Source of the DNA: Piscicola geometra
Lineage: Eukaryota; Annelida; Clitellata; Hirudinida; Piscicolidae
DNA: 64,000 nt
Direction of reading: 5' to 3'
Assembly: GCA_943735955.1 (NCBI GenBank)
Contig: OX030959.1
Span: 994,225-1,058,224, forward strand
The translations under genes and the position numbers were made by a program. The notes beneath the pieces are model-generated. The model was given only the letters and a program-made list of their open reading frames with translations. It made no database searches and was not told where the DNA came from. This document shows, in pieces, positions 39,039-52,546 of this stretch; positions within the stretch are counted from its first letter, which is position 1; each line of letters opens with the position of its first letter.

Positions 39039-42000
39039 TTAAACTTCCAAGGCCTCTTCTGCCAGCAAAGACTTCAAGGTCTGCAGGCATTTGACGGTGA
39101 GTCCCATGTAGCCGAGTGTGCTGCCCTCTGTCTCGCTGAGAACTGTGGCAATGTAGAGTGGTGATTGGGGATGTTCTGATGATAAGATGCTTGAAATAAA
39201 CAATGATTTTCACATTAAAATTTTTAATCGAACGATTAATGGCGATTAACGTTTTTAATCGTGGAACAGCTCTATTTATGACTATATTAAATATCAATCG
39301 ATTGAAAAAATTTTACACTCTGCGAAAGAAGATTTTATAAAATAACATTCAAAATGTGCATCAACTTTACCTAGTGAAACTTAAACAAGTGAAATAGCGA
39401 CAACGTCATGTAAAAAGCCTTTAAAAAATTAATGTTGACAAACAAATCGAAAAAAGTGGCTAACGTTCCTTCAGAACTGATCAAACACGGAGGAAAGACA
39501 ACAACTGCAGAAATGACAATACTATGGCAAAATATATTAGAGATTAAGAAACGGCCCAAGAAGTGAACCCCTACACCTCAGAAGGGTAGCATCAAACTCT
39601 GTGAATACTACCGCACCATCAGCCTCATCAGCCATCCTAGCAAGATAATGCTACGGATAATACTAAACAGATTGAAAATTGAATTCCTAGCTGAAGAGCA
39701 GACTGGATTCAAAGCTGGGCGAAGCACTGTGGAGCAGATCTTCAACTGCAGGATGATCACTGAAAAAGACATGCAACACCAACGCAAGATTCACCTTTAT
39801 TTAAAAAAGCTTTTGACCGCGTTTAACATGACAATTTGCTTCACAATGAAAGATGACAACTTTGATGAAGGGCTTATAAAACGCCAACAGTGCAGTTCTT
39901 CTCAATGGGTAGTCAAGAGATTTCTACAAAACATCAGTGGCGTTCGTCAAGGGTATCTGCAGGTCAGTCTCCACCTTGAGATTTGCTGACGACATCGATC
40001 TCATGGGCGGTTCAAGATACAGGTCAAGATACTTTGATTCTAAATGTTTTCAAAACTCCACGGCATCTCTTCCTTGGACAACAAGAACCTCTTTTAGCGA
40101 CAGTCAAGCGTCGAAAGTTGACTTGGATTGGCCACGTCGTCAGGCACGATTCACTGTCCAAGACGATGCAACAGGGCACGCTACAAGGAAGTCGCGTCGA
40201 GGCCGTCAAAAGAAGAGCAGGATGGACAACGAGAAAGAGTGGACGTCTCTTCCCTTCAGCAGTCTTCTCAACGCTGCTATCAACAGAACTGAATGGCAGA
40301 TAATAGCTGCGTTCTTTTCTTTTACTTTTCCAACGACCAATTTATTCACGGGCATGATGATGATGATACAAAAAACATGACCCACGAATCAAACAACACC
40401 ACCGGTTCAGACCCAACCCACCACATCTTCTCCTCCCTCTCACTTGGCACTTCTTCTTCTTCCACATCCCTCCCTTCCAACAGGATCTCTCTCAGATCCA
40501 CCCTTGCCACTCCAATGTCTTCGCAATCCTCGTCGTCGTTCTGTGGCTCACTTATCAGCGTGAACTTTATGCTGGTGCATGGTTGCGCCACTTTTAGTTA
40601 GGCTCAACAAACGTATTGAAAACTAATATATTATAATAAAAGTTCACAACAAAAACTTATTAAGAAATAATGTAATTAATTAAATAATATAAAAGTAAAG
40701 TAAAAAGTATTAAATTAATTTTGTAATTTTATGAACGGATAGCAGGACACAAGAGCAGAGAAGGCAGAGTAACCTGGAGAGATCGCCTTCCTGCTGGTTG
40801 AGCATCTCCCGCAAGAGATTCCTCCTCCTCTCGTTCCTCTCCGCGTCCACCTCGAAGTCTGCGTGTGGTTGTGTTGCAAACCTTCGATGGAAAGTCAATA
40901 CGTCAGAGCTTACCAGGTTATTTCTTCACCCATTTTCAGATAGCTACCGTAAAACACAATGCGTAAGAAGCACTTTTTTGCCACTAAAAATTACGTTTAA
41001 AGTTAAAATGACTTGAATAAGGCTAAAACAATATTTTAACGCTGTCACATCACAAGTATTAAAATAAATAAATAAAGTATAAAAAAAGTATTAAAGCCCT
41101 GAAAAGCAAATCAATCCCCCCCCCATGCAAAGACCTCTGGTGAAGTCGAAGTGGATGGGCACATCGGGCAGGGAGGGCTTGGGCAGGGAGGTGGGCGTCT
41201 CGGTCTGCTCTGGGGGTTCACCCAGAAACTGGTAAGCCACGTACAACATCTTCGTCTTGGCGTCTGCCAGCACTGGAGAGCCTCTGCTGAGACGCACGTG
41301 TGAGATCTTTATGCTTATCGTGTGCCTGTTGTTTGTGTTGTTGTTGTCGTTGCTGTTGTTGCTGTCCTTTTTGTCGTTGTCTTGAGTGAGATTTTCATTT
41401 GTATCGTTGTTGTTGTCGTTTTTGTCGTTGTCTTGAGTGAGATTTTCAGTTGTATCGTTGTTGTTGTCGTCACTTTCTACGGCTTTTCCGTCAGCAGACA
41501 GGGCTATGGACTGTGACTTGCGGAATGATGAAGCCAAAGAGGCGCTCTTCCGGCCATTCTTGAAGACCCCTTTCGACGTTTTGTTGTACTCGCTGTTGCT
41601 CGTCTCAATGCTGCTCTCCGTGACACTCTCCATCAAATTCTCACTCTCCCTCGCCTTGCCGTTGCTTGCTTCCTCTCCAAGCACTCTGTTCCTGAACGGA
41701 ACCTCCTTGCTGCTCGTGTTGCTAGACTCCTTGGTCTTGTAGTCGAAGCTCGCTTCACTCTGGAAAGACTTCTCTTCGGAGCGCTGTCTTGCTTTTGGAA
41801 AGGGACCCTGGCTGTTTTGACTGGCGCCTTGGTGGTGGTGCAGATATGAAACACGCTTTCTCTACATGTTGATTGAGGAGTAATAGATTGAAAGATTTAA
41901 AGGCTATCCGTAGGTACAAAGTTTTGCGAACAAACGAATGTTTTCTCAAGTCACCTGGGTAGTCCAACTGCGCTCCCAGCTGAGACCACGGGTACTCGAC

Positions 42001-45000
42001 GCCTGCGTGCAAAGATGAAACTTGTTTGTTTCCTTCAGATTTAAGCAGCATGACATGTTTCACCAGCGCAAGAGCACAACAGCCCACCTTCCAGCTCGTC
42101 GTTGATGTGCGAGTGGTTCAGGTCGTCGTCTGCGTCGTCCTCCTCGAACGAGTCTATCTTCTGCGGTGGCTTGCGGTTCAGTCTCTTCAGCAGCGGCTTC
42201 TGGGGAAGCTTCTCAGTGGGAGTGGGCGGCATTCCCCTGGTGCTGCTCGATGAACGCTCCTTCCAGCGAATCTTCGCCTTCCTCTCTGGCTCGTTGTCGT
42301 CGTCGAACTCGTCGACGTAGTCCTCCTTCCACGTGAACATCACCTCGATCAGGCCTACGTTCTCACCCATTGCCTGCGGTATGGTGCGCTTGAGTGTCGC
42401 TCATTGTGATGAGGAGAAGTAAACTGGAAAAAACGCGTATTTTTTTCCATTCCATTTAAACCATTTAAATTCAGTGAAAACGCAGCAATGATGTAGAAAA
42501 AAGAGAAAATCAAGTGACGCTCACATCGAGTATTGGAAAGGTCTTTTTGTACTGGTTGTTCTGCGTGAGGGGCGAAAGAGGGACCGAAGCCTCGCCCAGG
42601 TACGAAGACTGCTCAGGGTCCAAGAAGTCGATCACGAAGATCTTCATCTCCTGCGTGTCATTTTACAATGAGAGACAAAGAGGGTGTGAATGGTTGAATT
42701 GTAAAAATTCGATATAGATTTAAGTTCACTAATTTCGGTGCATTAAAATGTGCCTATCCTAAATTTAAAATAAAATCAAATGTAAATACAAAAATCCAGG
42801 ATTAAAATATAAAAAAGATACATCTATTAAAAAACTAAGAGAGCAAAACTTTATAAAAAACAAATTATGGTTATAAGATCATCGTAAAACAAAAGGACTA
42901 AGCCCTACATAACAAATTAATTAACCCTTAAGAGCCCAGTGATCCGAATTCGAACATGAAAATTAAAATTCTAAAATTAATTAATCATATCTAATTATTT
43001 TTTTGTGTCTTTTAGGTATTATAGATGCCTTAGCTACACTTTTGAATGATATTTATTTAAATTGGTGCTATAGTTTATTTACAGACAATTTGTAAAATAA
43101 TGAAAAGTCAACATCTTTTGTTTGACTTGTTTGACCCAATAGAAAATAATACGGCGCAGTAATTATGCTTTCATTTTGTTGAAAGTATATAATTTTAATC
43201 GTTAACAACCCAATGGAGAAAGTTTCTTGCTTCTAATTCACCCAGAATAGCTACAAATTACATATAAATTGGTATGTCCGATATCGGATCAGTGGGTTCT
43301 TCCCAGTCATTTGTCTCTAGTTACATCTGGGTTACCATTGGGCTTTAATTTTGATTTTGAATTACTCTCATGTGTGGATAATACTGGAAAAACAACATTG
43401 TTTTTGAAAAAAATACTTCTTGGCATTTCGAGTGATCAGAATGTTCATGCAATAGGAATCGCAAGCATATATCGCCCCAATTGGCTGATTATGAGCCTAA
43501 ATTATTGCTTTAGAATATTTCTGCTCAATTTGTCAACAAAGTCAGTCAGGCACTACTGTTGTCAACAAAGTCAGTCAGGCACTACTGTTGTCAACAAAAA
43601 GAAAAAAGTTTCGATAATATGCTCCAAACTAAGATGGAATTATGAATTGCAAATGTTTACATAGTATGGATCATGGGGTGGGCTCTTATGGGTTAAATGG
43701 TCTACTTAATGTATTGTCCATTCAATTTATGGTCCTTTCTATGTATGGTGCATTTAAATGCTGAATGCCCGCATATTGAGGCAGGTTCAAGTTAAACCAG
43801 TCCGTTCAATGTATAGTCCATTTAATGAATGGTCCATAAAAGGGCACCCTATGATCAACCATGCAAACCTCTCCCTTGAGGTAGTACGTCAGCGACTTGT
43901 TCATGCTGACGCTGAAGGAGCACACGTCGTCGAAGGCGGGATTGCGCGTGTTTGCGATGGTGGGCGTCACGTGGTCGGGAAAGTTGAAGAACTTGTACAC
44001 CACGTATGCCGAGGGAAGGGCGTCTATGGTTTTGATGATGATGAGTATGAAATATAAATTTAAAAAATAATTATAATAATTATTATTATAAATATGATGA
44101 TTAGTATCTTAAAGTTAGGATGGATTGCGATATGTTGCAAGTTGTTGTTACATCTGTGAGATTTAAGTTGTCTTTCACACAGGTTTCAGACATGAAAGTC
44201 TCTGAACGAAAAAGAAAGAAAGCAAGACAAACTTCGGTTGACTGAGAGAAGGCCCAGGCACTTGATGATGATGATCTCCAGGGAGTTGTTCTTGATCTTG
44301 TAGATAGAGCTCCTGGAGCTGTCCAGGGTGAATTGCGAGAGGGTGATGCGAGGTCTGGAACCGAGGGGCTCGAGTGAGGCTTCTTGGTTGACTGACGACT
44401 GTCGCATGGAGAGTCTGCTCAGACGTTGCGAGGGCAGGTTGCTCTGCGTGGAGGCACTGGGCGGCAAGGAGAGTGCTCGCGAGGGACTCTGCAGCGCCAC
44501 TGACTCCTTCAGTGTTTCAGGCTTTTCTTGGGAACGTTCCAACGACTCGTCAAGTGGAATCAGCGACTTGCTTTGTTGCTGGCGTATCTTGGCGAACCTC
44601 AGCTGCTGCGAAGTCTTCAGCATGGACGCTGATCTGCGGCCTTCCTTGCTGTTGTTGTCTGCAGCCTTGCCGCCTCCCAAGTTGCTCTCTATGTAACCCA
44701 GTGCTTTGCATCGTTCCTTGAGTGTGAACTTAAGACTATTACAGTGAACTCAAAATATGTGTATATTTAAACTACTATAATAACTTGAGCGTTTTCGTTA
44801 TATTAAGTCATTAAACTCCAAAATAGACAGCGTTTGCATGCTTCGACAAGACAGACAGACACACGCACCCTGTACTGCCTGAGAGCCTGCTGCATGGGCA
44901 CCTTGAGACGCATCCAGTAGTCCACGTGGGCGTACGTCACATCTGCGTCTTCCTTCGAAACGCCTGTGAGTGTATGCCTCATTGTGTTTCTAGGAAGTTA

Positions 45001-48000
45001 AATGGTTCATAAGGGGCGAAGACATTCATAAACGCATTCATTCATCAGTTAATTAATCCATTCACGCATCCATTCATGCATCTATTCACGCATCCATTCA
45101 CGCATCCATTCACGCATCCATTCACGCATCCATTCACACAGGCATCTAATCGAACTGCCCTTCTCACAAACCCTTCATCTCCAGGCGTCCATGCAGCCTG
45201 CCTCCCGGCTCCTCCATCACCCCCTTCATGCTCACTCTCGCCCTGCCAAACGTCTTGTACTCCTCGCCTATGCCGTGGTGAAGTTCCATCAGACAAGTGT
45301 CCTAGAGGAAGGTTGGATGGATGGATGGATGGATGGATGGTTGGATGGTTGGATGGATGGTTGGATGGATGGTTGGATGGATGGTTTGATGGATGGATGG
45401 ATGGATGGATGGTTGGATGGTTGGATGGATGGTTGGATGGATGGTTGGATGGATGGTTGGATGGATGGTTGGATGGATGGTTGGATGGATGGTTGGATGG
45501 ATGGATGGATGGATTGTTGGATGGATGGTTGGATGGATGGTTGGATGGGTGGTTGGATGGATGGTTGGATGGATGGTTGGATGGATGGTTGGATGGATGG
45601 TTGGATGGATGGATGGATGGATTGTTGGATGGATGGTTGGATGGATGGATGGATGGATTGTTGGATGGATGGTTGGATGGATGATTGGATGGATGGTTGG
45701 ATGGATGGTTGGATGGATGGTTGGATGGATGGTTGGATGGATGGTTGGATGGATGGTTGGATGGATGGTTGGATGGATGGTTTGATGGATGGTTGGATGG
45801 ATGGTTGGATGGATGGTTGGATGGATGGTTGGATGGATGGTTGGATGGATGGTTGGATGGATTGTTGGATGGATGGTTGGATGGATGGTTGGATGGATGG
45901 TTGGATGGATGGTTGGATGGATGGATGGATGGATTGTTGGATGGATGGTTGGATGGATGGTTGGATGGATGGATGGATGGATTGTTGGATGGATGGTTGG
46001 ATGGATGGTTGGATGGATGGTTGGATGGATGGTTGGATGGATGGTTGGATGGATGGTTGGATGGATGGTTGGATGGATGGTTGGATGAATGGTTGGATGG
46101 ATGGATGGTTGGATGGATGGTTGGATGGATGGTTGGATGGATGGTTGGATGAATGGTTGGATGGATGGATGGATGGATTGATGGTTGGATATGTTGGATG
46201 GATGGTTGGATGGATGGATGGATGGATTGTTGGATGGATGGTTGGATGGATGGTTGGATGGATGGTTGGATGGATGATTGGATGGATGGTTGGATGGATG
46301 GTTGGATGGATGGTTGGATGGATGGTTGGATGGATGGATGGATGGATTGTTGGATGGATGGTTGGATGGATGGTTGGATGGATGGTTGGATGGATGGTTG
46401 GATGGATGGTTTGATGGATGGTTGGATGGATGGTAGGATGGATGGTTTGATGGATGGTTGGATGGATGGTTGGATGGATGGTTGGATGGATGGTTGGATG
46501 GATGGTTGGATGGATGGTTGGATGGATGGTTGGATGGATGGTTGGATGGATGGTTGGATGGATGGTTGGATGGATGGTTGGATGGATGGTTGGATGGATG
46601 GTTGGATGGATGGTTGGATGGATGGTTGGATGGATGGTTGGATGGATGGTTGGATGGATGGTTGGATGGATGGTTGGATGGATGATTGGATGGATGGTTT
46701 GATGGATGGTTGGATGGATGGTTGGATGGATGGTTGGATGGATGGTTGGATGGATGGTTGGATGGATGGTTGGATGGATGGTAGGATGGATGGTTTGATG
46801 GATGGTTGGATGGATGGTTGGATGGATGGTTGGATGGATGGTTGGATGGATGGTTGGATGGATGGTTGGATGGATGGTTGGATGGATGGTTGGATGGATG
46901 GTTGGATGGATGGTTGGATGGATGGTTGGATGGATGGTTGGATGGATGGTTGGATGGATGGTTGGATGGATGGTTGGATGGATGGTTGGATGGATGGTTG
47001 GATGGATGGTTGGATGGATGGTTGGATGGATGATTGGATGGATGGTTTGATGGATGGTTGGATGGATGGTTGGATGGATGGTTGGATGGATGGTTGGATG
47101 GATGGTTGGATGGATGGTTGGATGGATGGTTGGATGGATGGTTGGATGGATGGTAGGATGGATGGTTTGATGGATGGTTGGATGGATGGTTGGATGGATG
47201 GTTGGATGGATGGTTGGATGGATGGTTGGATGGATGGTTGGATGGATGGTTGGATGGATGGTTGGATGGATGGTTGGATGGATGGTTGGATGGATGGTTG
47301 GATGGATGGTTGGATGGATGGTTGGATGGATGATTGGATGGATGGTTGGATGGATGGTTGGATGGATGGTTGGATGGATGGTTGGATGGATGGTTGGATG
47401 GATGGTTGGATGGATGGTTGGATGGATGATTGGATGGATGGTTGGATGGATGGTTGGATGGATGGTAGGATGGATGGTTTGATGGATGGTTGGATGGATG
47501 GTTGGATGGATGGTTGGATGGATGGTTGGATGGATGGTTGGATGGATGGTTGGATGGATGGTTGGATGGATGGTTGGATGGATGGTTGGATGGATGGTTG
47601 GATGGATGGTTGGATGGATGGTTGGATGGATGGTTGGATGGATGGTTGGATGGATGGTTGGATGGATGGTTGGATGGATGATTGGATGGATGGTTTGATG
47701 GATGGTTGGATGGATGGTTGGATGGATGGTTGGATGGATGGTTGGATGGATGGTTGGATGGATGGTTGGATGGATGGTAGGATGGATGGTTGGATGGATG
47801 GTTGGATGGATGGTTGGATGGATGGTTGGATGGATGGTTGGATGGATGGTTGGATGGATGATTGGATGGATGGTTGGATGGATGGTTGGATGGATGGTTG
47901 GATGGATGGTTGGATGGATGGTTGGATGGATGGTTGGATGGATGGTTGGATGGATGGTTGGATGGATGGTTGGATGGATGGTTGGATGGATGGTTGGATG

Positions 48001-51000
48001 GATGGTTGGATGGATGGTTGGATGGATGGTTGGATGGATGATTGGATGGATGGTTGGATGGATGGTTGGATGGATGGTAGGATGGATGGTTTGATGGATG
48101 GTTGGATGGATGGTTGGATGGATGGTTGGATGGATGGTTGGATGGATGGTTGGATGGATGGTTGGATGGATGGTTGGATGGATGGTTGGATGGATGGTTG
48201 GATGGATGGTTGGATGGATGGTTGGATGGATGGTTGGATGGATGGTTGGATGGATGGTTGGATGGATGGTTGGATGGATGGTTGGATGGATGGTTGGATG
48301 GATGGTTGGATGGATGGTTTGATGGATGGTTGGATGGATGGTTGGATGGATGGTTGGATGGATGGTTGGATGGATGGTTGGATGGATGGTTGGATGGATG
48401 GTTGGATGGATGGTTGGATGGATGATTGGATGGATGGTTGGATGGATGGTTGGATGGATGGTTGGATGGATGGTTTGATGGATGGTTGGATGGATGGTTG
48501 GATGGATGGTAGGATGGATGGTTGGATGGATGGTTGGATGGATGGTTGGATGGATGGTTGGATGGATGGTTGGATGGATGGTTGGATGGATGATTGGATG
48601 GATGGTTGGATGGATGGTTGGATGGATGGTTGGATGGATGGTTGGATGGATGGTTGGATGGATGGTTGGATGGTTGGATGGATGGTTGGATGGATGGTTG
48701 GATGGATGGTTGGATGGATGGTTGGATGGATGGTTGGATGGATGGTTGGATGGATGGTTGGATGGATGGTTTGATGGATGGTTGGATGGATGGTTGGATG
48801 GATGGTTGGATGGATGGTTGGATGGATGGTTGGATGGATTGTTGGATGGATGGTTGGATGGATGGTTGGATGGTTGGATGGATGGTTGGATGGATGGATG
48901 GATGGATTGTTGGATAGATAGTTGGATGGATGGTTGGATGGATGGATGGATGGATTGTTGGATGGATGGTTGGATGGATGATTGGATGGATGGTTGGATG
49001 GATGGTTGGATGGATGGTTGGATGGATGGTTGGATGGATGGTTGGATGGATGGTTGGATGGATGGTTTGATGGATGGTTGGATGGATGGTTGGATGGATG
49101 GTTGGATGGATGGTTGGATGGATGGTTGGATGGATTGTTGGATGGATGGTTGGATGGATGGTTGGATGGATGGTTGGATGGATGGTTGGATGGATGGTTG
49201 GATGGATTGTTGGATGGATGGTTGGATGGATGGTTGGATGGATGGATGGTTGGATGGATGGTTGGATGGATGGTTGGATGGATGGTTGGATGGATGGTTG
49301 GATGGATGGTTGGATGGATGGTTGGATGGATGGTTGGATGGATGGTTGGATGGATGGTTGGATGGATGGTTGGATGGATGATTGGATGGATGGTTGGATG
49401 GATGGTTGGATGGATGGTTGGATGGATGGTTGGATGGATGGTTGGATGGATGGTTGGATGGATGGTTGGATGGATGGTTGGATGGATGGTTGGATGGATG
49501 GTTGGATGGATGGTTGGATGGATGATTGGATGGATGGTTGGATGGATGGTTGGATGGATGGTTGGATGAATGGTTGGATGGATGGATGGTTGGATGGATG
49601 GTTGGATGGATGGTTGGATGGATGGTTGGATGAATGGTTGGATGGATGGATGGATGGATTGATGGTTGGATATGTTGGATTAGATAGGTGCTCTTATAAA
49701 AGGCTTAAGCCGTGTTGAGGAATCAACCTCGTTAGAATAAATGAGATGCTTGAAGAACTTAAATATGTCACAGAGTTTAAGGCGATAGAATTGTTTAATT
49801 TGCCTTGAGACTCACCTTGTGGAGGTAGTGAATGAAGAAGTCGTCGAAGGCGACGATGTAGTGGGACGTGAAGTCAAACTCAGGCCTTGCAATTGTTTGC
49901 ATAAAAGACCAGGGAGCCAATAATAAAGTTCACCTCAACACAAAATCTTCCGAAATTCATCGTTTTAAAACACCATCATTTTTCGATAGAATCATTATTT
50001 GCAACATACTTTGTTTAAATGTCTATTTAAAGGCTTGAATGCGAAATTTATTTAGGGAAATAAATCCTATGTTATCTTATATCTGAAAAAGAAATTATTT
50101 TAAAATGTCCGAAGATTTTTTTATTCTATGGTATATCACTTTAATAAAGTTTAACCGTTCAAAATAAATAGATAACATATATGACGATATTACAAAATTC
50201 TAATGATGCTAATATGATGATGTTTGTGATAACTAGTTAAAAAGATGATGATGAGGACGACGATGATGATTATAATGATGATGATAATGATGATGATGAT
50301 GATAATGATGATGATGATAATGATGATGATAATGATGATGATAATGATGGTGATAATTATGATGATAATGATGATGGTGATGATGAGGGTAATGATGATG
50401 ATGATGATGGTGATGATGTTACCTTGGTCCGACCATGACGGAGGTGGTTTGTAGTTGGAAGTCGTAGAACTCCTGGGTGAGGAAGAGGGAGGGGGAGGGA
50501 TCTCTGAGGAGAGTGACGCCCTCTTCTGTCAACTCTGCCTGTTTGAAGTGGTGGTTTCGTGGTGGTGGAATACAATTATAAAAGTTATCTTTAAAAAAAA
50601 AATTTTTTTTAAAGATTGATTTATTTAAATTTAAATTTTTGATATATTTGTAATTTAATTTAAAAATTCATGAAAATAATAATAATTAATTATAATATCG
50701 AAAAGTCACCTGTTTAATGTGGATTTCGAAGAGATTTTGTCCATTTTGCAGCATGGGGTCTGGTTCGTCTTCTTGTTCGCTGTAGGGCGACAGAAGGTCT
50801 TGAGAAAACTTGGCCCTGGTGCCATAAGCTATGTCTTTCAGTTGGGACTCCAGTTTCTGTGGCAAACCGCTAATGTTAGATGATCCGTAAAATTTCGAGT
50901 TTTGAATTTTAAATTTCAATAGTTCAACACCTCCACTACTCAACCACCTCTTCAACTTCACCACCACTCTATCACCTCCACTACTCATTCACACTACACC

Positions 51001-52427
51001 ACCTCCACCACTGCACTACTGCACTACTCCACCACCTCCACCACCTCCACCATCTCCACCACTGCACCACTGCACCCACCCTGATTCGTTCAGCTCTGAT
51101 GTCGAGCAGTTGCGCATAGCGGTCCAACTCACACTGCATCTCCCTCTTGCTGCTCTCCATCTTCCTCGTCACCAACTCGGTCTGCATGCATGATTAAGAA
51201 GCCAAATCAGATCACGTCTCAACCACAACTATAATAATATAACAACCTCCACACCATCACCAACCTTTACACCATCACCAACCTCCACACCATCACCAAC
51301 CTCCACACCCCACTCCAACCTCTGGACAACACACCCCAACACACCATTACATAACATAACAGCCTCAACACATCAACCTTCACACACTAGTCTCCACGCA
51401 ACAACCTCCACATTTACCGCTACCGGCACCAGAACCAGCACACGCACAAGCACAACGCCAAAACAACCAGAAGCATACTGCACACGCACAAGCACAAAAC
51501 AACCAGAAGCACACTGCACAAGCACCACCCCAAAACAACCAGAGCCACACTGTACAGGCAGCACCCCAAAACAACCAGAGCCACACTGTACAGGCAGCAC
51601 CCCAAAACAACCAGAACCACCTTGTACAGGCAGCACCCACCTCGGCCTGGTAGTCCTTGTTGAGTCGGTGCTGGATCAGGAGCATCTTCCTCGTCTTCTC
51701 CAACTCGTCGATCGCGTCCTTCAGCTGACACTTCACCTCACGCACTTCCTTCGCAATTTCTGAAAACCACAAGATCCATTTTTGAAGGATTTCTGATTTA
51801 ATTTAGTTATGTTTTCGGAAAAAATGAGTTAAAACAAAATAGTAAAATCTTGTTTCAATTTGTTTAGGCTGAAAGTTAAAACTTCTTAAAAGCGACTGTA
51901 ACTGAAATGGACCTCACAAAGGCTTCAAATGTCATCTGAAATCATACAACCATCGTTAGCAACACCAACCGTCTCTGTGGGAGGGGGAGGGCACGGGTGG
52001 GTGGAAGTCTCCATACGTGTTTCCAGCCTTCCTCGCCTTCACCAGCGCCAACGCCTCGATGAACTCGCCATGCTCCAGCACTCCTGACTGTGTTTGAGGA
52101 GGGTTGTTGCTGCACTGATGCTCTTCTTGTTACCCATCACTTATGCGCCATTGTGTCCATCGAGCCGTGGAGCAATTGATGAGAAAGGATTATGTAACAC
52201 AAGGAGAAATTTAAAGAATTGCAATGAAAAAATGGTACTAAAATATTGTGAAAGATAACAAGTATCAAGTAGTAACATTCAAGAAAGCAACAGCAACAAC
52301 ATGAGCACATTATCGTCAAAGAGGGCAGCCTTCTCCCTCATCGCCTCCATCTCCTTCTGCAACTCACACCTCTCCCTCTTCACCTCTTCACACTCCCTCA
52401 CTGAATCCTCCTTCTCTCCTGTAGGGT

Positions 52428-52492
<65 letters not shown>

Positions 52493-52493
52493 T

Positions 52494-52546
<53 letters not shown>

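Noticed and set aside
43269..43664. 131-codon frame as an independent gene
   Set aside because: It lies wholly within the piggyBac element bounded by TTAA and matches a transposase remnant.
45191..49718. Open frames of up to 873 codons (WMDG / WLDG / WMVG polymers)
   Set aside because: They are the three readings of a 12-bp minisatellite inside an RPGRIP1L intron on the opposite strand. A 12-bp unit without a stop stays open in all frames.
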